Shown here piece after piece: positions 16,717-26,344 of a DNA stretch of 64,000 nucleotides. The notes under the pieces were generated by a model. That model saw nothing but the letters and a program-made list of their open reading frames with translations, was not told where the DNA came from and made no database searches. Both the position numbers and the translations under genes were made by a program. Numbering within the stretch: position 1 is the first letter of the stretch; each line of letters begins with the position of its first letter. This stretch comes from CAZTAO01 sp964611645 (GTDB taxonomy: Bacteria; Armatimonadota; UBA5829), in assembly GCA_964611645.1 (NCBI GenBank), contig CAZTAO010000021.1, forward strand, positions 8,137 to 72,136, given 5' to 3'.

Positions 16717-19578
16717 TCAGGCGGGTACAGGCTCTGCATCCGCGATCTTGATATTGTCCGGCTTGAGCACCTGCCTCAGAAACTCCCCGGTGTAGGATTG
16801 TGGGGTATCGGCAACATCCTCGGGAGTACCCGCGGCAACAACGTAACCACCCGCATCGCCGCCTTCGGGGCCGAGGTCGATGACGTAGTCAGCGGTCTTG
16901 ATAACATCCAGATTGTGCTCTATCACCAGCACTGTGTTTCCCGCGTCCACCAGCTTGCTGAGGACTTCCAACAGCTTTCTGATATCGTGGAAATGCAGGC
17001 CCGTGGTAGGCTCGTCCAGGATATACAGCGTCTTGCCGGTGCTTCGCCTGGCAAGCTCCGAGGAAAGCTTGACTCGCTGCGCTTCGCCGCCCGAGAGCGT
17101 TGTGGCCGGTTGGCCGAGCCTGATATAGTCCAGGCCGACATCGTGGATGGTCTGCAGCTTCCGGTGGATCTTGGGGACATTCTTGAAGAACTCCAGAGCC
17201 TGGCTGACAGTCATATCCAGCACATCCGCGATGCTCTTGCCTTTGAACTTTATCTCCAGCGTTTCGCGGTTGTAACGCTGACCTTTGCACACCTCGCAGG
17301 GCACATAGACATCCGGCAGGAAATGCATCTCGATCTTGATAATGCCATCGCCCTTGCACGCCTCGCAGCGGCCACCCTTGACGTTGAAACTGAACCTGCC
17401 GGGCATATAGCCACGCATCTTCGCGTCGGGAGACTTGCTGTAGAGTTCGCGGATCATGTCGAAAGTCCCGGTGTAGGTCGCCGGGTTGGACCTGGGAGTG
17501 CGACCGATGGGCGATTGATCTATATCAATCACCTTGTCCAGGTGCTGCAGCCCGCGTATCTCTTTGTGTTTTCCGCTTGCCCTGGGGGCGTTGCCCAGTC
17601 TGGTCATCAGGGTTGGGAACAGCGTCTCCTGCACCAGTGTGCTCTTGCCGGAACCCGACACCCCCGTGACGCACACAAACAATCCCAGCGGTATCCGCAC
17701 GTCGATATGCTTGAGGTTGTTCCCGGACGCCCCGATTACCTCAAGGTAACGGTCTGTGTGAGGGCGTCGGATCAGTGGAGTCGGAATACTCAACTTCCCG
17801 GAGAGATACTTACCCGTGAATGACTCCTCGCTGGCGATTATGTCCTCAATTGTCCCTTCGGCGACTATCTCCCCACCGTGTTCACCTGCCCCTGGGCCTA
17901 TATCAATGACATAATCGGCTGCGCGCATGGTCTCTTCGTCGTGCTCCACTACGATGATGGTATTGCCGAGGTCTCGAAGCCGGAGCAGCGTGTCTATCAG
18001 TCGCTTGTTATCGCGTTGGTGGAGGCCTATGCTTGGTTCGTCGAGTATATAGAGCACACCCATCAGCCCGCTGCCTATCTGGGTCGCCAGCCTTATCCGC
18101 TGTGCTTCGCCGCCCGCAAGGGTCCCCGCCGCGCGGTTCAGAGTGAGGTAATCCAGGCCGACATCCAGCAGGAACTTCAGCCTGCTGCGAATCTCTTTGA
18201 TGACCTGCTCCCCTATGGTGGCTTCCCGAGGTGTGAGCGACAGGCCGGAGAACCACTGATAGGTGTCTCTGATGGACATCTCTGTGACTTCCGATATGTT
18301 CTTCCCGGCGATAATGATAGCCAGGCTCGACGGCTTCAGCCTGCGTCCGTGGCAAGCCGGGCAGGGAATATCCGCCATATACTGCTCGATCTCTTCGCGG
18401 ACCATTTCCGAACTCGTGCTGTCGTGCCTGGTCTGAAGCATCTGGAGGACGCCGTGGTAGGTGGTCCAGTAGCTCTGTTCGTTATCACGGAACCGGCCCT
18501 TGTAGTTGATCTTGACCCTCTCATCGGTGCCATTGAGGATTACACCCAGTTGCTCCGGGGTCAGGTCTTTGATGGGTGTGTTCAGGGAGAAGTTATAGGC
18601 CTTGGCTACTCCCGCCAACAGAGCTTTAGGCCACTCGGCCTGGCCTTTCTCGAACGGCACAACTGCCCCGGAGTTGACCGACTTGGTCTTGTCGGGAATG
18701 ATGAGGTCGGGATCAAGCTGCTTGTTGCTCCCCAACCCGTGGCATACGGGGCAGGCTCCGTAAGGGCTGTTGAATGAGAAGCTTCTGGGCGCAACATCCT
18801 CGAGGCTGATCCCACACTCCGCGCAGGCAAGGTGCTCCGAGAAGAGCAGTTCGTGGCTTCCAGCCACATCAACAGCCAGCGATCCCCCACCCTTCTTCAG
18901 AGCGGTTTCCACGGAATCAGTCAGCCGCTTCTCGATGCCGGGCCGCACAATGAGCCTGTCTATGACTATCTCGATGGTGTGCTGCTTGTAGCGGTCGAGG
19001 TCTATGTCGTCGGTGATCTCGTGGACATTCCCATCCACCCGGACCCGAACGTAGCCCTCCTTGCGCACATCCTCTATCAGCTTCTTATACTGGCCTTTCT
19101 TGCCTCGCACAAGGGGGGCAAGGACCTGTATCCGCGAAGACTCCGGCAGAGCCATTATGGCATCTACCATTTGCTGAGGCGTCTGCTGAGTAATCTCGCG
19201 ACCGCACTGCGGGCAGTTGGGCCGACCAATTCTCGCATAGAGGAGCCTGAGGTAGTCGTAGACCTCGGTAACGGTGCCGACAGTAGAACGCGGGTTTCTG
19301 GTTGTAGACTTCTGGTCTATGGACACCGCGGGCGATAGCCCTGTGATATCATCCACATCCGGCTTGTCCATCTGGCCAAGGAACTGCCGGGCATAAGAAG
19401 ACAGCGACTCAACATACCGCCGTTGCCCCTCGGCATAAATAGTGTCAAAAGCAAGCGAGGATTTACCGGAACCCGAAAGCCCCGTCATGACAACCATTTT
19501 GTCACGGGGAATCTCCAGGTTGATATTCTTCAAATTGTGCTGCCGCGCGCCGGTGATAACAATCTTGTCTTGGGCCAT
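16717..19578 (-). CDS. uvrA: Excinuclease ABC subunit A
   Basis: 953 residues, standard UvrA length. Two ABC ATPase modules are present: GLSGSGKSSLAFDTIYAEGQ near residue 32 and GVSGSGKSTLV near residue 638. Both signature motifs (LAGGEAQRI, LSGGEAQRV) are intact. Zinc-finger cysteines are CPQC, CAEC, CPVC/CPAC and CEACKGDG/CEVCKGQR. UvrA dimers find bulky DNA lesions and load UvrB. AGGAG lies 6 bases before the ATG. Confidence 0.97.
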   Translation of the reverse strand: MAQDKIVITGARQHNLKNINLEIPRDKMVVMTGLSGSGKSSLAFDTIYAEGQRRYVESLSSYARQFLGQMDKPDVDDITGLSPAVSIDQKSTTRNPRSTVGTVTEVYDYLRLLYARIGRPNCPQCGREITQQTPQQMVDAIMALPESSRIQVLAPLVRGKKGQYKKLIEDVRKEGYVRVRVDGNVHEITDDIDLDRYKQHTIEIVIDRLIVRPGIEKRLTDSVETALKKGGGSLAVDVAGSHELLFSEHLACAECGISLEDVAPRSFSFNSPYGACPVCHGLGSNKQLDPDLIIPDKTKSVNSGAVVPFEKGQAEWPKALLAGVAKAYNFSLNTPIKDLTPEQLGVILNGTDERVKINYKGRFRDNEQSYWTTYHGVLQMLQTRHDSTSSEMVREEIEQYMADIPCPACHGRRLKPSSLAIIIAGKNISEVTEMSIRDTYQWFSGLSLTPREATIGEQVIKEIRSRLKFLLDVGLDYLTLNRAAGTLAGGEAQRIRLATQIGSGLMGVLYILDEPSIGLHQRDNKRLIDTLLRLRDLGNTIIVVEHDEETMRAADYVIDIGPGAGEHGGEIVAEGTIEDIIASEESFTGKYLSGKLSIPTPLIRRPHTDRYLEVIGASGNNLKHIDVRIPLGLFVCVTGVSGSGKSTLVQETLFPTLMTRLGNAPRASGKHKEIRGLQHLDKVIDIDQSPIGRTPRSNPATYTGTFDMIRELYSKSPDAKMRGYMPGRFSFNVKGGRCEACKGDGIIKIEMHFLPDVYVPCEVCKGQRYNRETLEIKFKGKSIADVLDMTVSQALEFFKNVPKIHRKLQTIHDVGLDYIRLGQPATTLSGGEAQRVKLSSELARRSTGKTLYILDEPTTGLHFHDIRKLLEVLSKLVDAGNTVLVIEHNLDVIKTADYVIDLGPEGGDAGGYVVAAGTPEDVADTPQSYTGEFLRQVLKPDNIKIADAEPVPA

Positions 19579-19656
19579 GATACTCCTGCCAGTAGAACGG
19601 GGAACGCGAGCGGGTCCGACTTCAGAACCACGAAGCCAACGCTTTGCTCACATCTC

Positions 19657-19686
19657 ATTCTAGCATTGAAGGGGGTGTGGGTTCAA
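19657..19686 (-). promoter_or_regulatory. Probable uvrA promoter
   Basis: On the minus strand TTGAAC (19686-19681), an 18-base spacer, then TAGAAT (19662-19657). It lies about 79 bases before the uvrA start. No LexA-type palindrome was seen close by. Confidence 0.5.
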
Positions 19687-19768
19687 TGTTACCCCGACAA
19701 CATAAACCCAGGCTTGCACGCCAGAGTCTATACGACTGACTCCTTGCGCCTACTTCTGTTACTCATTC

Positions 19769-19797
19769 TTGACATTCTCCCGAAAATCGCGTACAAA
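19769..19797 (+). promoter_or_regulatory. Probable promoter of the RCC1-repeat gene
   Basis: A consensus TTGACA (19769-19774), 17-base spacer, TACAAA (19792-19797). The predicted start near 19804 gives a leader of about 54 bases. Confidence 0.6.
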
Positions 19798-19857
19798 CAA
19801 TACAATAGTTGCAGAGTCCGGCGGTTCAGCGCGGCGGGGCAACAAGGAGAGTGTGCA

Positions 19858-22086
19858 ATGAAGAATAGAACTAGTCTTATCTATACGGTTGTAGTAACTC
19901 TATCGGTGTTGTTTGTGTTGACAGGCTCAGGGGCGGCATTGGCCACGGGATCCCTCACGGCGTGGGGAGACAATAGCATGGCACAGTGCAATGTGCCTTC
20001 TGGAAACGATTTCAAGACCATTTCCGCCGGCGAATTCCACGGCGTGGCGTTGAAATCCGACGGCTCCCTTGTGGCGTGGGGATACAACTACATGGGCCAG
20101 TGCGATGTCCCGGGGGGGAACAACTATACTGCCGTTGCCGCCGGCGGGTATCACAACGTGGCGCTCAAGTCCGACGGATCCCTGGTGGCATGGGGCTACA
20201 ACATCCAGGGCCAATGCGATGTCCCGACGGGAACCGACTACGTCGGTGTCGCTGCCGGCGGACACCACAGCTTTGCACTGAGATCGGACGGGTCTCTGGT
20301 TGCATGGGGATATAACGGCTACGGTCAGTGCGATTTCCCGGCTGGCAGCTTCTTGGCTGCCGATGGGGGCAGATACCATAACGTGGCCTTGAAATCGGAT
20401 GGTTCTCTGATCGCTCTGGGGGACAACATCTACGGGCAGACAGATGTTCCGGCGGGAAATGACTTCGTGGCAGTAGCTGCCGGCGACTATTACAACGTGG
20501 CGCTGAAATCGGATGGGTCTCTGGTCGCATGGGGGCGCAATGACTATGGTGAGTGCAATGTTCCGGCCGGGAACAACTACATCGCAGTCGACTGCGGTGG
20601 CAACCACAGCGTGGCGCTGAAATCGGATGGCTCCCTCGTGGCGTGGGGCAACAATAGCAAGGGCCAGTTGAATGTCCCTGCAGGTAAGGAATTCGCGGCT
20701 GTCTCCGCGGGCTACTGGTCCAACGTTGCCCTGAACAATGCCCCGATGAACGTAAGCCTGGCCCCGTATTCGGGACCACTGCCCACGGGAACCCCGTTTA
20801 CCATTAAGTGCGTCTATGCTGACGGTCAGGGCTATACGGATATCAGGAAGACCTACCTGCTCATCAACGATTCTCTCGGCCAGGTAAATGCGGCGCTGCT
20901 GTATTATGACCGCGTGGCCAATAGAGTCTACCTCAAGAACGACGCTAACACTAGTTGGGGTACCGGATACACGCCGGGGACGTCAATCACCCTCTCCAAC
21001 ACCCAATGCTCAGTGGCCGTTGGCAGCACCACCGTTTCCGGGAGCGGCAACGACGTTACAGTCAACTGGCGCATTACCCTCAAGAGCCCGTTCTCGGCCA
21101 AGAACCTGAATGGCTATATGTATGTTCAGGACGCGGCCGGCGGGACCGATGGCTGGGATCTGATGGGAATCTACTACAACGTAAAGCCTCAGGCGGTAAG
21201 CATAAACCCAAACAGCTCCCCTCTACCTATCGACGGCCCTGAACCCATCCAGATCACCTCGCTATACCGTGACCCGAACGGCACAGGGGACATCCGAAAG
21301 TGCTATATGCTGATCAACGACACGCTAGACCAGGCGAATGCGGTGTTACTGTGGTACGACAAGGCGACCAACAAGGTCTACTTGAAGAATGACGCAAGCA
21401 CCAGTTGGGGGACCGGATACGCGCCTGGCTCCGATATAGTCCTCTCGAACAGCCAGTGCGAGATCTTCTTGAACAGAATGCAGGTCAGCTCCTACGGCAA
21501 CGACCTGAGTGTTGTCTGGTCGGTAAGACTGACCGCCGGGATGGCCGGCAAGAATCTTTACAGTTACATGTATGTTACCGATGCCAAGGCAGCATTCGAC
21601 GGCTGGAAGAAGGTCGGCACTCACTTCACCCCCACTGCTCCTACCTGCGTGAGCATAGCTCCGTCGACCGGCAAAGTACAGACCGGGACGCCGCTGACAT
21701 TCGCGACCGAGTATGCCGACACTAACGGCTATCCGGACATCTGGCAGTGCTATTTGCAGATGGGCCAGACAGGCAGCCTTGCGAATGCAGTGTGCGTGAT
21801 GTATGACGCAAAGCAGAACAAGGTCTTCCTGCGAAACGATGGGAACACCAGTTGGGGAACAGGCCAGACTCCGGGGACCGTTTTTACGCTGCAAAACAGC
21901 CAGTGCAAGGTCTACGTTCAGCACACCGTTGTGACGGCCAGTGGCACAGACAATCTGATCATCAACTGGAGCATCGAACTCAAGTCCATCCTGGTCCCAA
22001 AGCTTCTGGGCGAACGGATGTATTGCCGCGACAATGAGTATATGAACAGCAACTGGAAGCTCAAGGGGTACGTGCGGGCGCAGTAG
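19858..22086 (+). CDS. Secreted RCC1-repeat propeller with three C-terminal beta-domain repeats
   Basis: 742 residues from ATG 19858 (AAGGAGA 8 bases upstream); the open frame starts earlier but the signal peptide (about 1-30, ending ALA) fixes this start. Residues 31-283 hold seven RCC1-like units with a GSLVAWGxNxxGQxxVPxG core, enough for one seven-bladed propeller. Residues 285-742 hold three copies of a domain of about 145 residues. Each copy carries LIND/NAxLLYYD, a NDxxTSWGTGY strand, QC, and GW near its end. This C-terminal domain resembles the VxPSSG...GW repeats common in secreted proteins of Acidobacteria and related groups. It is probably a cell-surface or adhesive protein; no enzyme motif was seen. 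Confidence 0.85.
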   Translation: MKNRTSLIYTVVVTLSVLFVLTGSGAALATGSLTAWGDNSMAQCNVPSGNDFKTISAGEFHGVALKSDGSLVAWGYNYMGQCDVPGGNNYTAVAAGGYHNVALKSDGSLVAWGYNIQGQCDVPTGTDYVGVAAGGHHSFALRSDGSLVAWGYNGYGQCDFPAGSFLAADGGRYHNVALKSDGSLIALGDNIYGQTDVPAGNDFVAVAAGDYYNVALKSDGSLVAWGRNDYGECNVPAGNNYIAVDCGGNHSVALKSDGSLVAWGNNSKGQLNVPAGKEFAAVSAGYWSNVALNNAPMNVSLAPYSGPLPTGTPFTIKCVYADGQGYTDIRKTYLLINDSLGQVNAALLYYDRVANRVYLKNDANTSWGTGYTPGTSITLSNTQCSVAVGSTTVSGSGNDVTVNWRITLKSPFSAKNLNGYMYVQDAAGGTDGWDLMGIYYNVKPQAVSINPNSSPLPIDGPEPIQITSLYRDPNGTGDIRKCYMLINDTLDQANAVLLWYDKATNKVYLKNDASTSWGTGYAPGSDIVLSNSQCEIFLNRMQVSSYGNDLSVVWSVRLTAGMAGKNLYSYMYVTDAKAAFDGWKKVGTHFTPTAPTCVSIAPSTGKVQTGTPLTFATEYADTNGYPDIWQCYLQMGQTGSLANAVCVMYDAKQNKVFLRNDGNTSWGTGQTPGTVFTLQNSQCKVYVQHTVVTASGTDNLIINWSIELKSILVPKLLGERMYCRDNEYMNSNWKLKGYVRAQ

Positions 22087-22116
22087 CGAGAATAGCTGAC
22101 TAGCCGTTGAACCGCA

Positions 22117-22164
22117 GAGACGCTGAATGAGATGAGGACACTGGACTCTTCCCTTCAGCGTCTC
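22117..22164. terminator. Bidirectional terminator-like inverted repeat
   Basis: GAGACGCTGAA (22117-22127) and TTCAGCGTCTC (22154-22164) form a perfect 11-bp stem with a 26-base loop, between the convergent ends of the RCC1 gene (22086) and the membrane protein (22183). The loop is long and the following U-tract is weak (CTTTGT). Confidence 0.5.
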
Positions 22165-22182
22165 CTTTGTCTCAAGACCCAC

Positions 22183-22743
22183 CTACAAATCCGTAGCACG
22201 GTTGAAGTCGACCACGAAGCCGTATTTCTCGGGTTCCCAGGTGGTGGTGGCTATTAGGGTGTCTTTTTGGGTGGAGGCAGCGCGCAGATACGCGCGAACT
22301 GTGCAGGGGAAACCCAAGTCCTTGTAGGCTTTGTAGGCCACTAGTTTTGAGACATAGTAGATATCATCGTCGCCCACCGTGGCCGGGACCACAATGCGAA
22401 CCTCTTCCGGGGCGTCGAAACCCGCTTCAATCACAGCAACAGCAAACCGCTGGGGATCGTTCAGTTCGCTGAGAAAGAGACGGTGCGCTTCGTCATCAAC
22501 ACTTGAGGGCGCCATGCTTGGCAGCGCAGGCGGCTGCGAGAATCTTATCCCCATTCTCTCAGGAATTCGGGCCATGAATACGACCACGACCACCAAGGCG
22601 ATAACGCACAGAAGCCAGAAGCGATTGCTGTCCAGCGCCTTTTCCCACAGGCTGACAGGGACGCGCTTCGAGCTGAAGTCGCCCGCCCTGGCCGCCCATC
22701 CGTATTTCTTGTGCCGTCTCCGGTAACCGTCAACAAGACCCAT
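22183..22743 (-). CDS. Single-pass membrane protein of unknown function, last gene of the MEP operon
   Basis: 186 residues; GAGGT lies before the ATG. A basic N-terminus is followed by one membrane segment (about 42-59, LLCVIALVVVVVFM), then a soluble mixed alpha/beta domain of about 125 residues (IVVPATVGDDDIYYVSKLVAYKAYKDLG). No family recognised. It lies 43 bases downstream of dxs on the same strand. Confidence 0.7.
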   Translation of the reverse strand: MGLVDGYRRRHKKYGWAARAGDFSSKRVPVSLWEKALDSNRFWLLCVIALVVVVVFMARIPERMGIRFSQPPALPSMAPSSVDDEAHRLFLSELNDPQRFAVAVIEAGFDAPEEVRIVVPATVGDDDIYYVSKLVAYKAYKDLGFPCTVRAYLRAASTQKDTLIATTTWEPEKYGFVVDFNRATDL

Positions 22744-22786
22744 CGTCTACCTCGCAGCCAGAGGATAATCGTTTCCGCTCAACAGG

Positions 22787-24691
22787 CTAGGCATTCGCCG
22801 CTGCCTTCGCGGCCAGCATACGCCGCATCTCACCGGCTATGCCGTCGGCGCCTATGCCGATATTCTCTCGCAACTTCTCCAAAGAACAATGCTCCACAAA
22901 GGCATCCGGAATACCCAGGCGCTGTATTCGATCAACAGGAAGCCCATTGGAAGATGCCAGCTCAAGAACCGCAGACCCCAGCCCGCCGACTATGGAGTTG
23001 TCCTCAACTACCAGCACCGGGACGTTCTTGCTCAGACTCGCCGAAAGCAGGCGCTCATCCAGAGGCTTGATGAACCTCGCATTGATCAGCTCAACCCCCA
23101 CCCCTTCGGCTGCGAGGGCATCAGCCGCGACGATAGCTGGGTACACCGTGGAACCAGCGCAGATGATAACCGCATCATCCCCCTCGCGCAGCCGTTCTCC
23201 CTCTCCGATTGCCAGTATCCGAGGCTCCCTGCGCTCACAGGCGCAAGGTCCACCACCCCGGGGGTATCGGATCGCCATGGGGCCGTCATGCCTGATGGCT
23301 GTCGCCAGCAGGTCGCGCAGCTCAATTGTGTCCTTTGGCGCAGCCACCACCATCCGCGGAATATGCCGCAGGAATGATAGGTCGTAAGCACCGTGGTGGG
23401 TCGGGCCGTCTTCACCGACCAGGCCAGCGCGGTCGACCACAAACACAACCGGCAGGTTCTGCACGCACACATCGTGGATAATCTGGTCAAACGCCCTCTG
23501 GAGGAACGAGGAATACAAAGCCACAACCGGCTTCATTCCACCGGCGGCCAGCCCGGCAGCGAACGTCACCGCGTGCTCTTCCGCAATCCCCACATCGAAA
23601 AAGCGGTCCGGATAGACTTCCGCAAACTTGCTCAGCCCCGTCCCGTCCGGCATTGCGGCCGTGATTGCGCAGATGCGCGGGTCCTGCGCTGCAAGTTCGA
23701 CAATGGTATCGGAGAAGACCTTAGTGTAGCTCTCGTGCCCCTCGACGCGCTCGATAGTGCCGTCCGATATATCGAACCCCGAAATGCCGTGGAACTTGCG
23801 GGCGTTGTTCTCGGCGTACTCGTAGCCCTTGCCCTTACGAGTCACAACGTGAACAAGCACGGGGCCTTTCTGCCGTTTTACTGTCTCCAATACATCGATA
23901 AGAACTTCAATATTGTGGCCGTCGATCGGGCCGACGTAGGTGAACCCCAGTTCCTCGAAGAACACACCAGTCCTGGATCCAACCAGCCTGACCAAACCGT
24001 GGCTGATACCTTCCGCTGCATCCGTAAGGCGCTTTCCCGCAGGCATGCGTCCCGCGAAACTCTTCGCCTTCGCCTCAACCTTCTGATAGAGCGGAGCCAG
24101 CCTGAGTTTGCTGAGGTACAGTGAAACCGCGCCCACATTCTCGGCAATAGACATCGTGTTGTCATTGAGGATGACGGTGATGTCTGTCTTGAGAGGCTCG
24201 GCGTTGTTCATCGCCTCAAGAGCCAGACCGCCCGTGAGGGAACCGTCACCGATCACAGCAACTACGCGTTCGTTTCCAGCCTTGAGATCGCGAGCTTTGG
24301 CAAGGCCCAGCGCCCCGGAAATGGAGGTGCTGGCGTGCCCTGCGCCGAACGGGTCGTGTTTGCTCTCGTCGGTCCGGGTGAAGCCCGACAGCCCGCCCTC
24401 CTGCCGAAGCGTGTGGAATGCCTCTCTGCGCCCCGTCAGCAGCTTGTGGGCGTAAGACTGGTGTCCGACGTCCCACACCAGTTTATCCGTCGGAGAATCG
24501 AAGACCGTGTGCAGAGCGACAGTGAGTTCCACCACGCCCAGGTTGGAGGCCAAGTGCCCCCCGGTCTGAGAGACCGTTTCGATTATCGCTGTCCGCAGTT
24601 CATCTGCCAGCTTCTCGCGTTCATCCATTGTGAGCGCTTTCACATCAGCCGGCCCGTTCACGCGGCTCAGTACTAGTTCACACTCTTCCAT
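22787..24691 (-). CDS. dxs: 1-deoxy-D-xylulose-5-phosphate synthase
   Basis: 634 residues, full length. The thiamine-diphosphate motif GDGSLTGGLALEAMNNAE is present, as are the HQSYAHK/FTRTDESKHDPFGAGHAST block, the pyrimidine-domain EEHAVTFAAGLA, and the C-terminal transketolase domain. It condenses pyruvate and glyceraldehyde-3-phosphate, the first and usually flux-controlling step of the MEP isoprenoid pathway. It follows the nucleotidyltransferase gene by 20 bases in an operon that also holds ispE. Confidence 0.97.
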   Translation of the reverse strand: MEECELVLSRVNGPADVKALTMDEREKLADELRTAIIETVSQTGGHLASNLGVVELTVALHTVFDSPTDKLVWDVGHQSYAHKLLTGRREAFHTLRQEGGLSGFTRTDESKHDPFGAGHASTSISGALGLAKARDLKAGNERVVAVIGDGSLTGGLALEAMNNAEPLKTDITVILNDNTMSIAENVGAVSLYLSKLRLAPLYQKVEAKAKSFAGRMPAGKRLTDAAEGISHGLVRLVGSRTGVFFEELGFTYVGPIDGHNIEVLIDVLETVKRQKGPVLVHVVTRKGKGYEYAENNARKFHGISGFDISDGTIERVEGHESYTKVFSDTIVELAAQDPRICAITAAMPDGTGLSKFAEVYPDRFFDVGIAEEHAVTFAAGLAAGGMKPVVALYSSFLQRAFDQIIHDVCVQNLPVVFVVDRAGLVGEDGPTHHGAYDLSFLRHIPRMVVAAPKDTIELRDLLATAIRHDGPMAIRYPRGGGPCACERREPRILAIGEGERLREGDDAVIICAGSTVYPAIVAADALAAEGVGVELINARFIKPLDERLLSASLSKNVPVLVVEDNSIVGGLGSAVLELASSNGLPVDRIQRLGIPDAFVEHCSLEKLRENIGIGADGIAGEMRRMLAAKAAANA

Positions 24692-24711
24692 TACACATCC
24701 AATAACTCATT

Positions 24712-25470
24712 CTACATATCCCGCTGACCGAGAATCAGTTCAGCAGCCTCGAAGTCCTCGGGTTTGTCGAGGTCTTCGCCAATGCCGGCGAACTCGGTCT
24801 GCAAGGCAACCGCCCTGGCGCCCATTACCCGGCTTGCGGCTTGCTCCAGTGTCGTCAGTTTCAGCGTGGAAGGGATGATCTGTCCGAGTATCACTCGAAA
24901 CAGCACGCCCCACCCAATAAGACCGGCCAACCGCAGCACTTGTTTCCTGGCCGCATACGCCTGGCTGATAAGTTCCCAGTTGTTGCGCACCAGATCCCCG
25001 CTGATTAGCGTTATGTTTCCGCCGGTGAACGTCCCCTCGGCGGTTTTCAGATAAGTCCTTTGCATCCCCGGAAACTGCGCCTCGCAGGATGCCTTAGATA
25101 TGATGGGGAACACGAGCTCGCCGCCCGTCTCCAGCCCCCGACCCACGAAATCGTCGATACCTTCGGCGGTAATGAACGGAATATCAACACACACCGACAT
25201 GACCCGTTGGGCATTATCCAGAGCCTCAACCCCGATGCGGATGTTGTCGACCATACTCGATCCTGAGGGCAGCGTGAGGTCCGCACCATCAACCTGGACA
25301 TCCCCGACTATGGCGATTCTCCCGACGGAACCACTCGACCGGAGCGCATCCACAACCCACTGGGCCATCGGTTTCCCGGCTACTGCCTGCATCGCCCGGT
25401 TGCCATCGACACCCGGTTTCGACGACCCCGCAAGGACTACTGCATCAACTATCGCCACGAACAACCTCAC
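24712..25470 (-). CDS. MobA-like nucleotidyltransferase in the MEP operon
   Basis: Up to 252 residues. GTG 25470 and GTG 25458 are both possible starts; either overlaps the end of ispE. The N-terminus AVVLAGSSKPG is a relaxed NTP-transferase loop. GKPMAQWVVDALR, CVDIPFITAEGIDDFV (metal-binding Asp) and the terminal IGEDLDKPEDFEAA fit the MobA/NTP_transf_3 family. It lacks the IspD signatures (GxGxRM...PKQ and HDAARP), so it is not a normal IspD. The position between ispE and dxs suggests a link to isoprenoid or polyprenyl-linked sugar metabolism, but this is inference. Confidence 0.75.
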   Translation of the reverse strand: MRLFVAIVDAVVLAGSSKPGVDGNRAMQAVAGKPMAQWVVDALRSSGSVGRIAIVGDVQVDGADLTLPSGSSMVDNIRIGVEALDNAQRVMSVCVDIPFITAEGIDDFVGRGLETGGELVFPIISKASCEAQFPGMQRTYLKTAEGTFTGGNITLISGDLVRNNWELISQAYAARKQVLRLAGLIGWGVLFRVILGQIIPSTLKLTTLEQAASRVMGARAVALQTEFAGIGEDLDKPEDFEAAELILGQRDM

Positions 25471-26344
25471 TCAAACAGGATTCCCGTCGTGTAAGGGATC
25501 GAACCATCGCTGCAAAGTGGAACGCCCCGCTCAGCCTTTCGACAGCCTGAGCCGCCTGCCCGGCATCATCGAAGATTCCGAACACGGCCGAGCCTGAGCC
25601 GGTCAGCATAGCTTTCCTTGCTCCACTTTCTACCAACGCCAGCTTGGCCAGCCGAACCATTTCAAGCCTATCGGCTATTACAGGGTCAAAGTCATTCCAC
25701 ATCGCATCCAGCATCGCAGGAGCATCTCCCGCGATCACTGCGTGAGCCACTGCCTGGGAACTCCCCTTCATCTCACGCTGCGACTGGTCGAGCAACCGGT
25801 AGGCTTCCGGGGTCGATACGCCTTCCTCGGGCTTCACGACCACCATAGTAAGGGCTGGCGCATCGGGCAGAGGTTCCACTATCTCCCCCCGGCCGCGCAT
25901 TCTGACGGTTCCCCCGAGAACAAAGAGCGCGGCATCCGAGCCAACTTCCGCCGCCAGTTCAACCTTACTCTTCTCGCTGAGGCGAGTATCATATAGGGCA
26001 TCCAAGGCAGAGATTGTCGCGGCCGCATCGCCACTGCCTCCGCCCAAACCCGATCTAGCGGGTATACGTTTCTCAAGCCGACATCTGAAGCCACCACGAA
26101 TGCCGGTCTTCCTGATGAATGCCTGACCGGCCTGCCATATCGTGTTCCCGGAACCCGATTGCAGCCACGGCATGTTGCTCGTAACTTCGGCCACTCCCGC
26201 AGGCGCGCTCTGGAACTCCAGTTCATCGAACAGGTCTATCACCTGCACCACACTGTCCAGCTCGTGGTAGCCGTCGTTACGCACGCCCAGAACGTCAAGT
26301 GACAGGTTAACCTTCGCCCAAGAGCGAAGCTTCAAGCTAGTCAT
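25445..26344 (-). CDS. ispE: 4-diphosphocytidyl-2-C-methyl-D-erythritol kinase
   Basis: 299 residues from ATG 26344, which overlaps the upstream stop by 8 bases; the longer frame to 26374 lies inside that gene. GHMP-kinase motifs are clear: AKVNLSLDVLGVRNDGYHELDSVVQ at the N-terminus and the ATP loop PARSGLGGGSGDAAA. GSGSAVFGIF sits at the C-terminus. It phosphorylates CDP-methylerythritol in the MEP pathway. It is translationally coupled on both sides. Confidence 0.95.
   Translation of the reverse strand: MTSLKLRSWAKVNLSLDVLGVRNDGYHELDSVVQVIDLFDELEFQSAPAGVAEVTSNMPWLQSGSGNTIWQAGQAFIRKTGIRGGFRCRLEKRIPARSGLGGGSGDAAATISALDALYDTRLSEKSKVELAAEVGSDAALFVLGGTVRMRGRGEIVEPLPDAPALTMVVVKPEEGVSTPEAYRLLDQSQREMKGSSQAVAHAVIAGDAPAMLDAMWNDFDPVIADRLEMVRLAKLALVESGARKAMLTGSGSAVFGIFDDAGQAAQAVERLSGAFHFAAMVRSLTRRESCLSEVVRGDS

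Noticed and set aside
16654..17823. Long plus-strand ORF (389 codons) opposite uvrA
   Set aside because: Antisense shadow of the highly conserved uvrA sequence; no ribosome binding site or recognisable domain. The same holds for plus-strand ORFs at 17878-18777 and 18832-19338.
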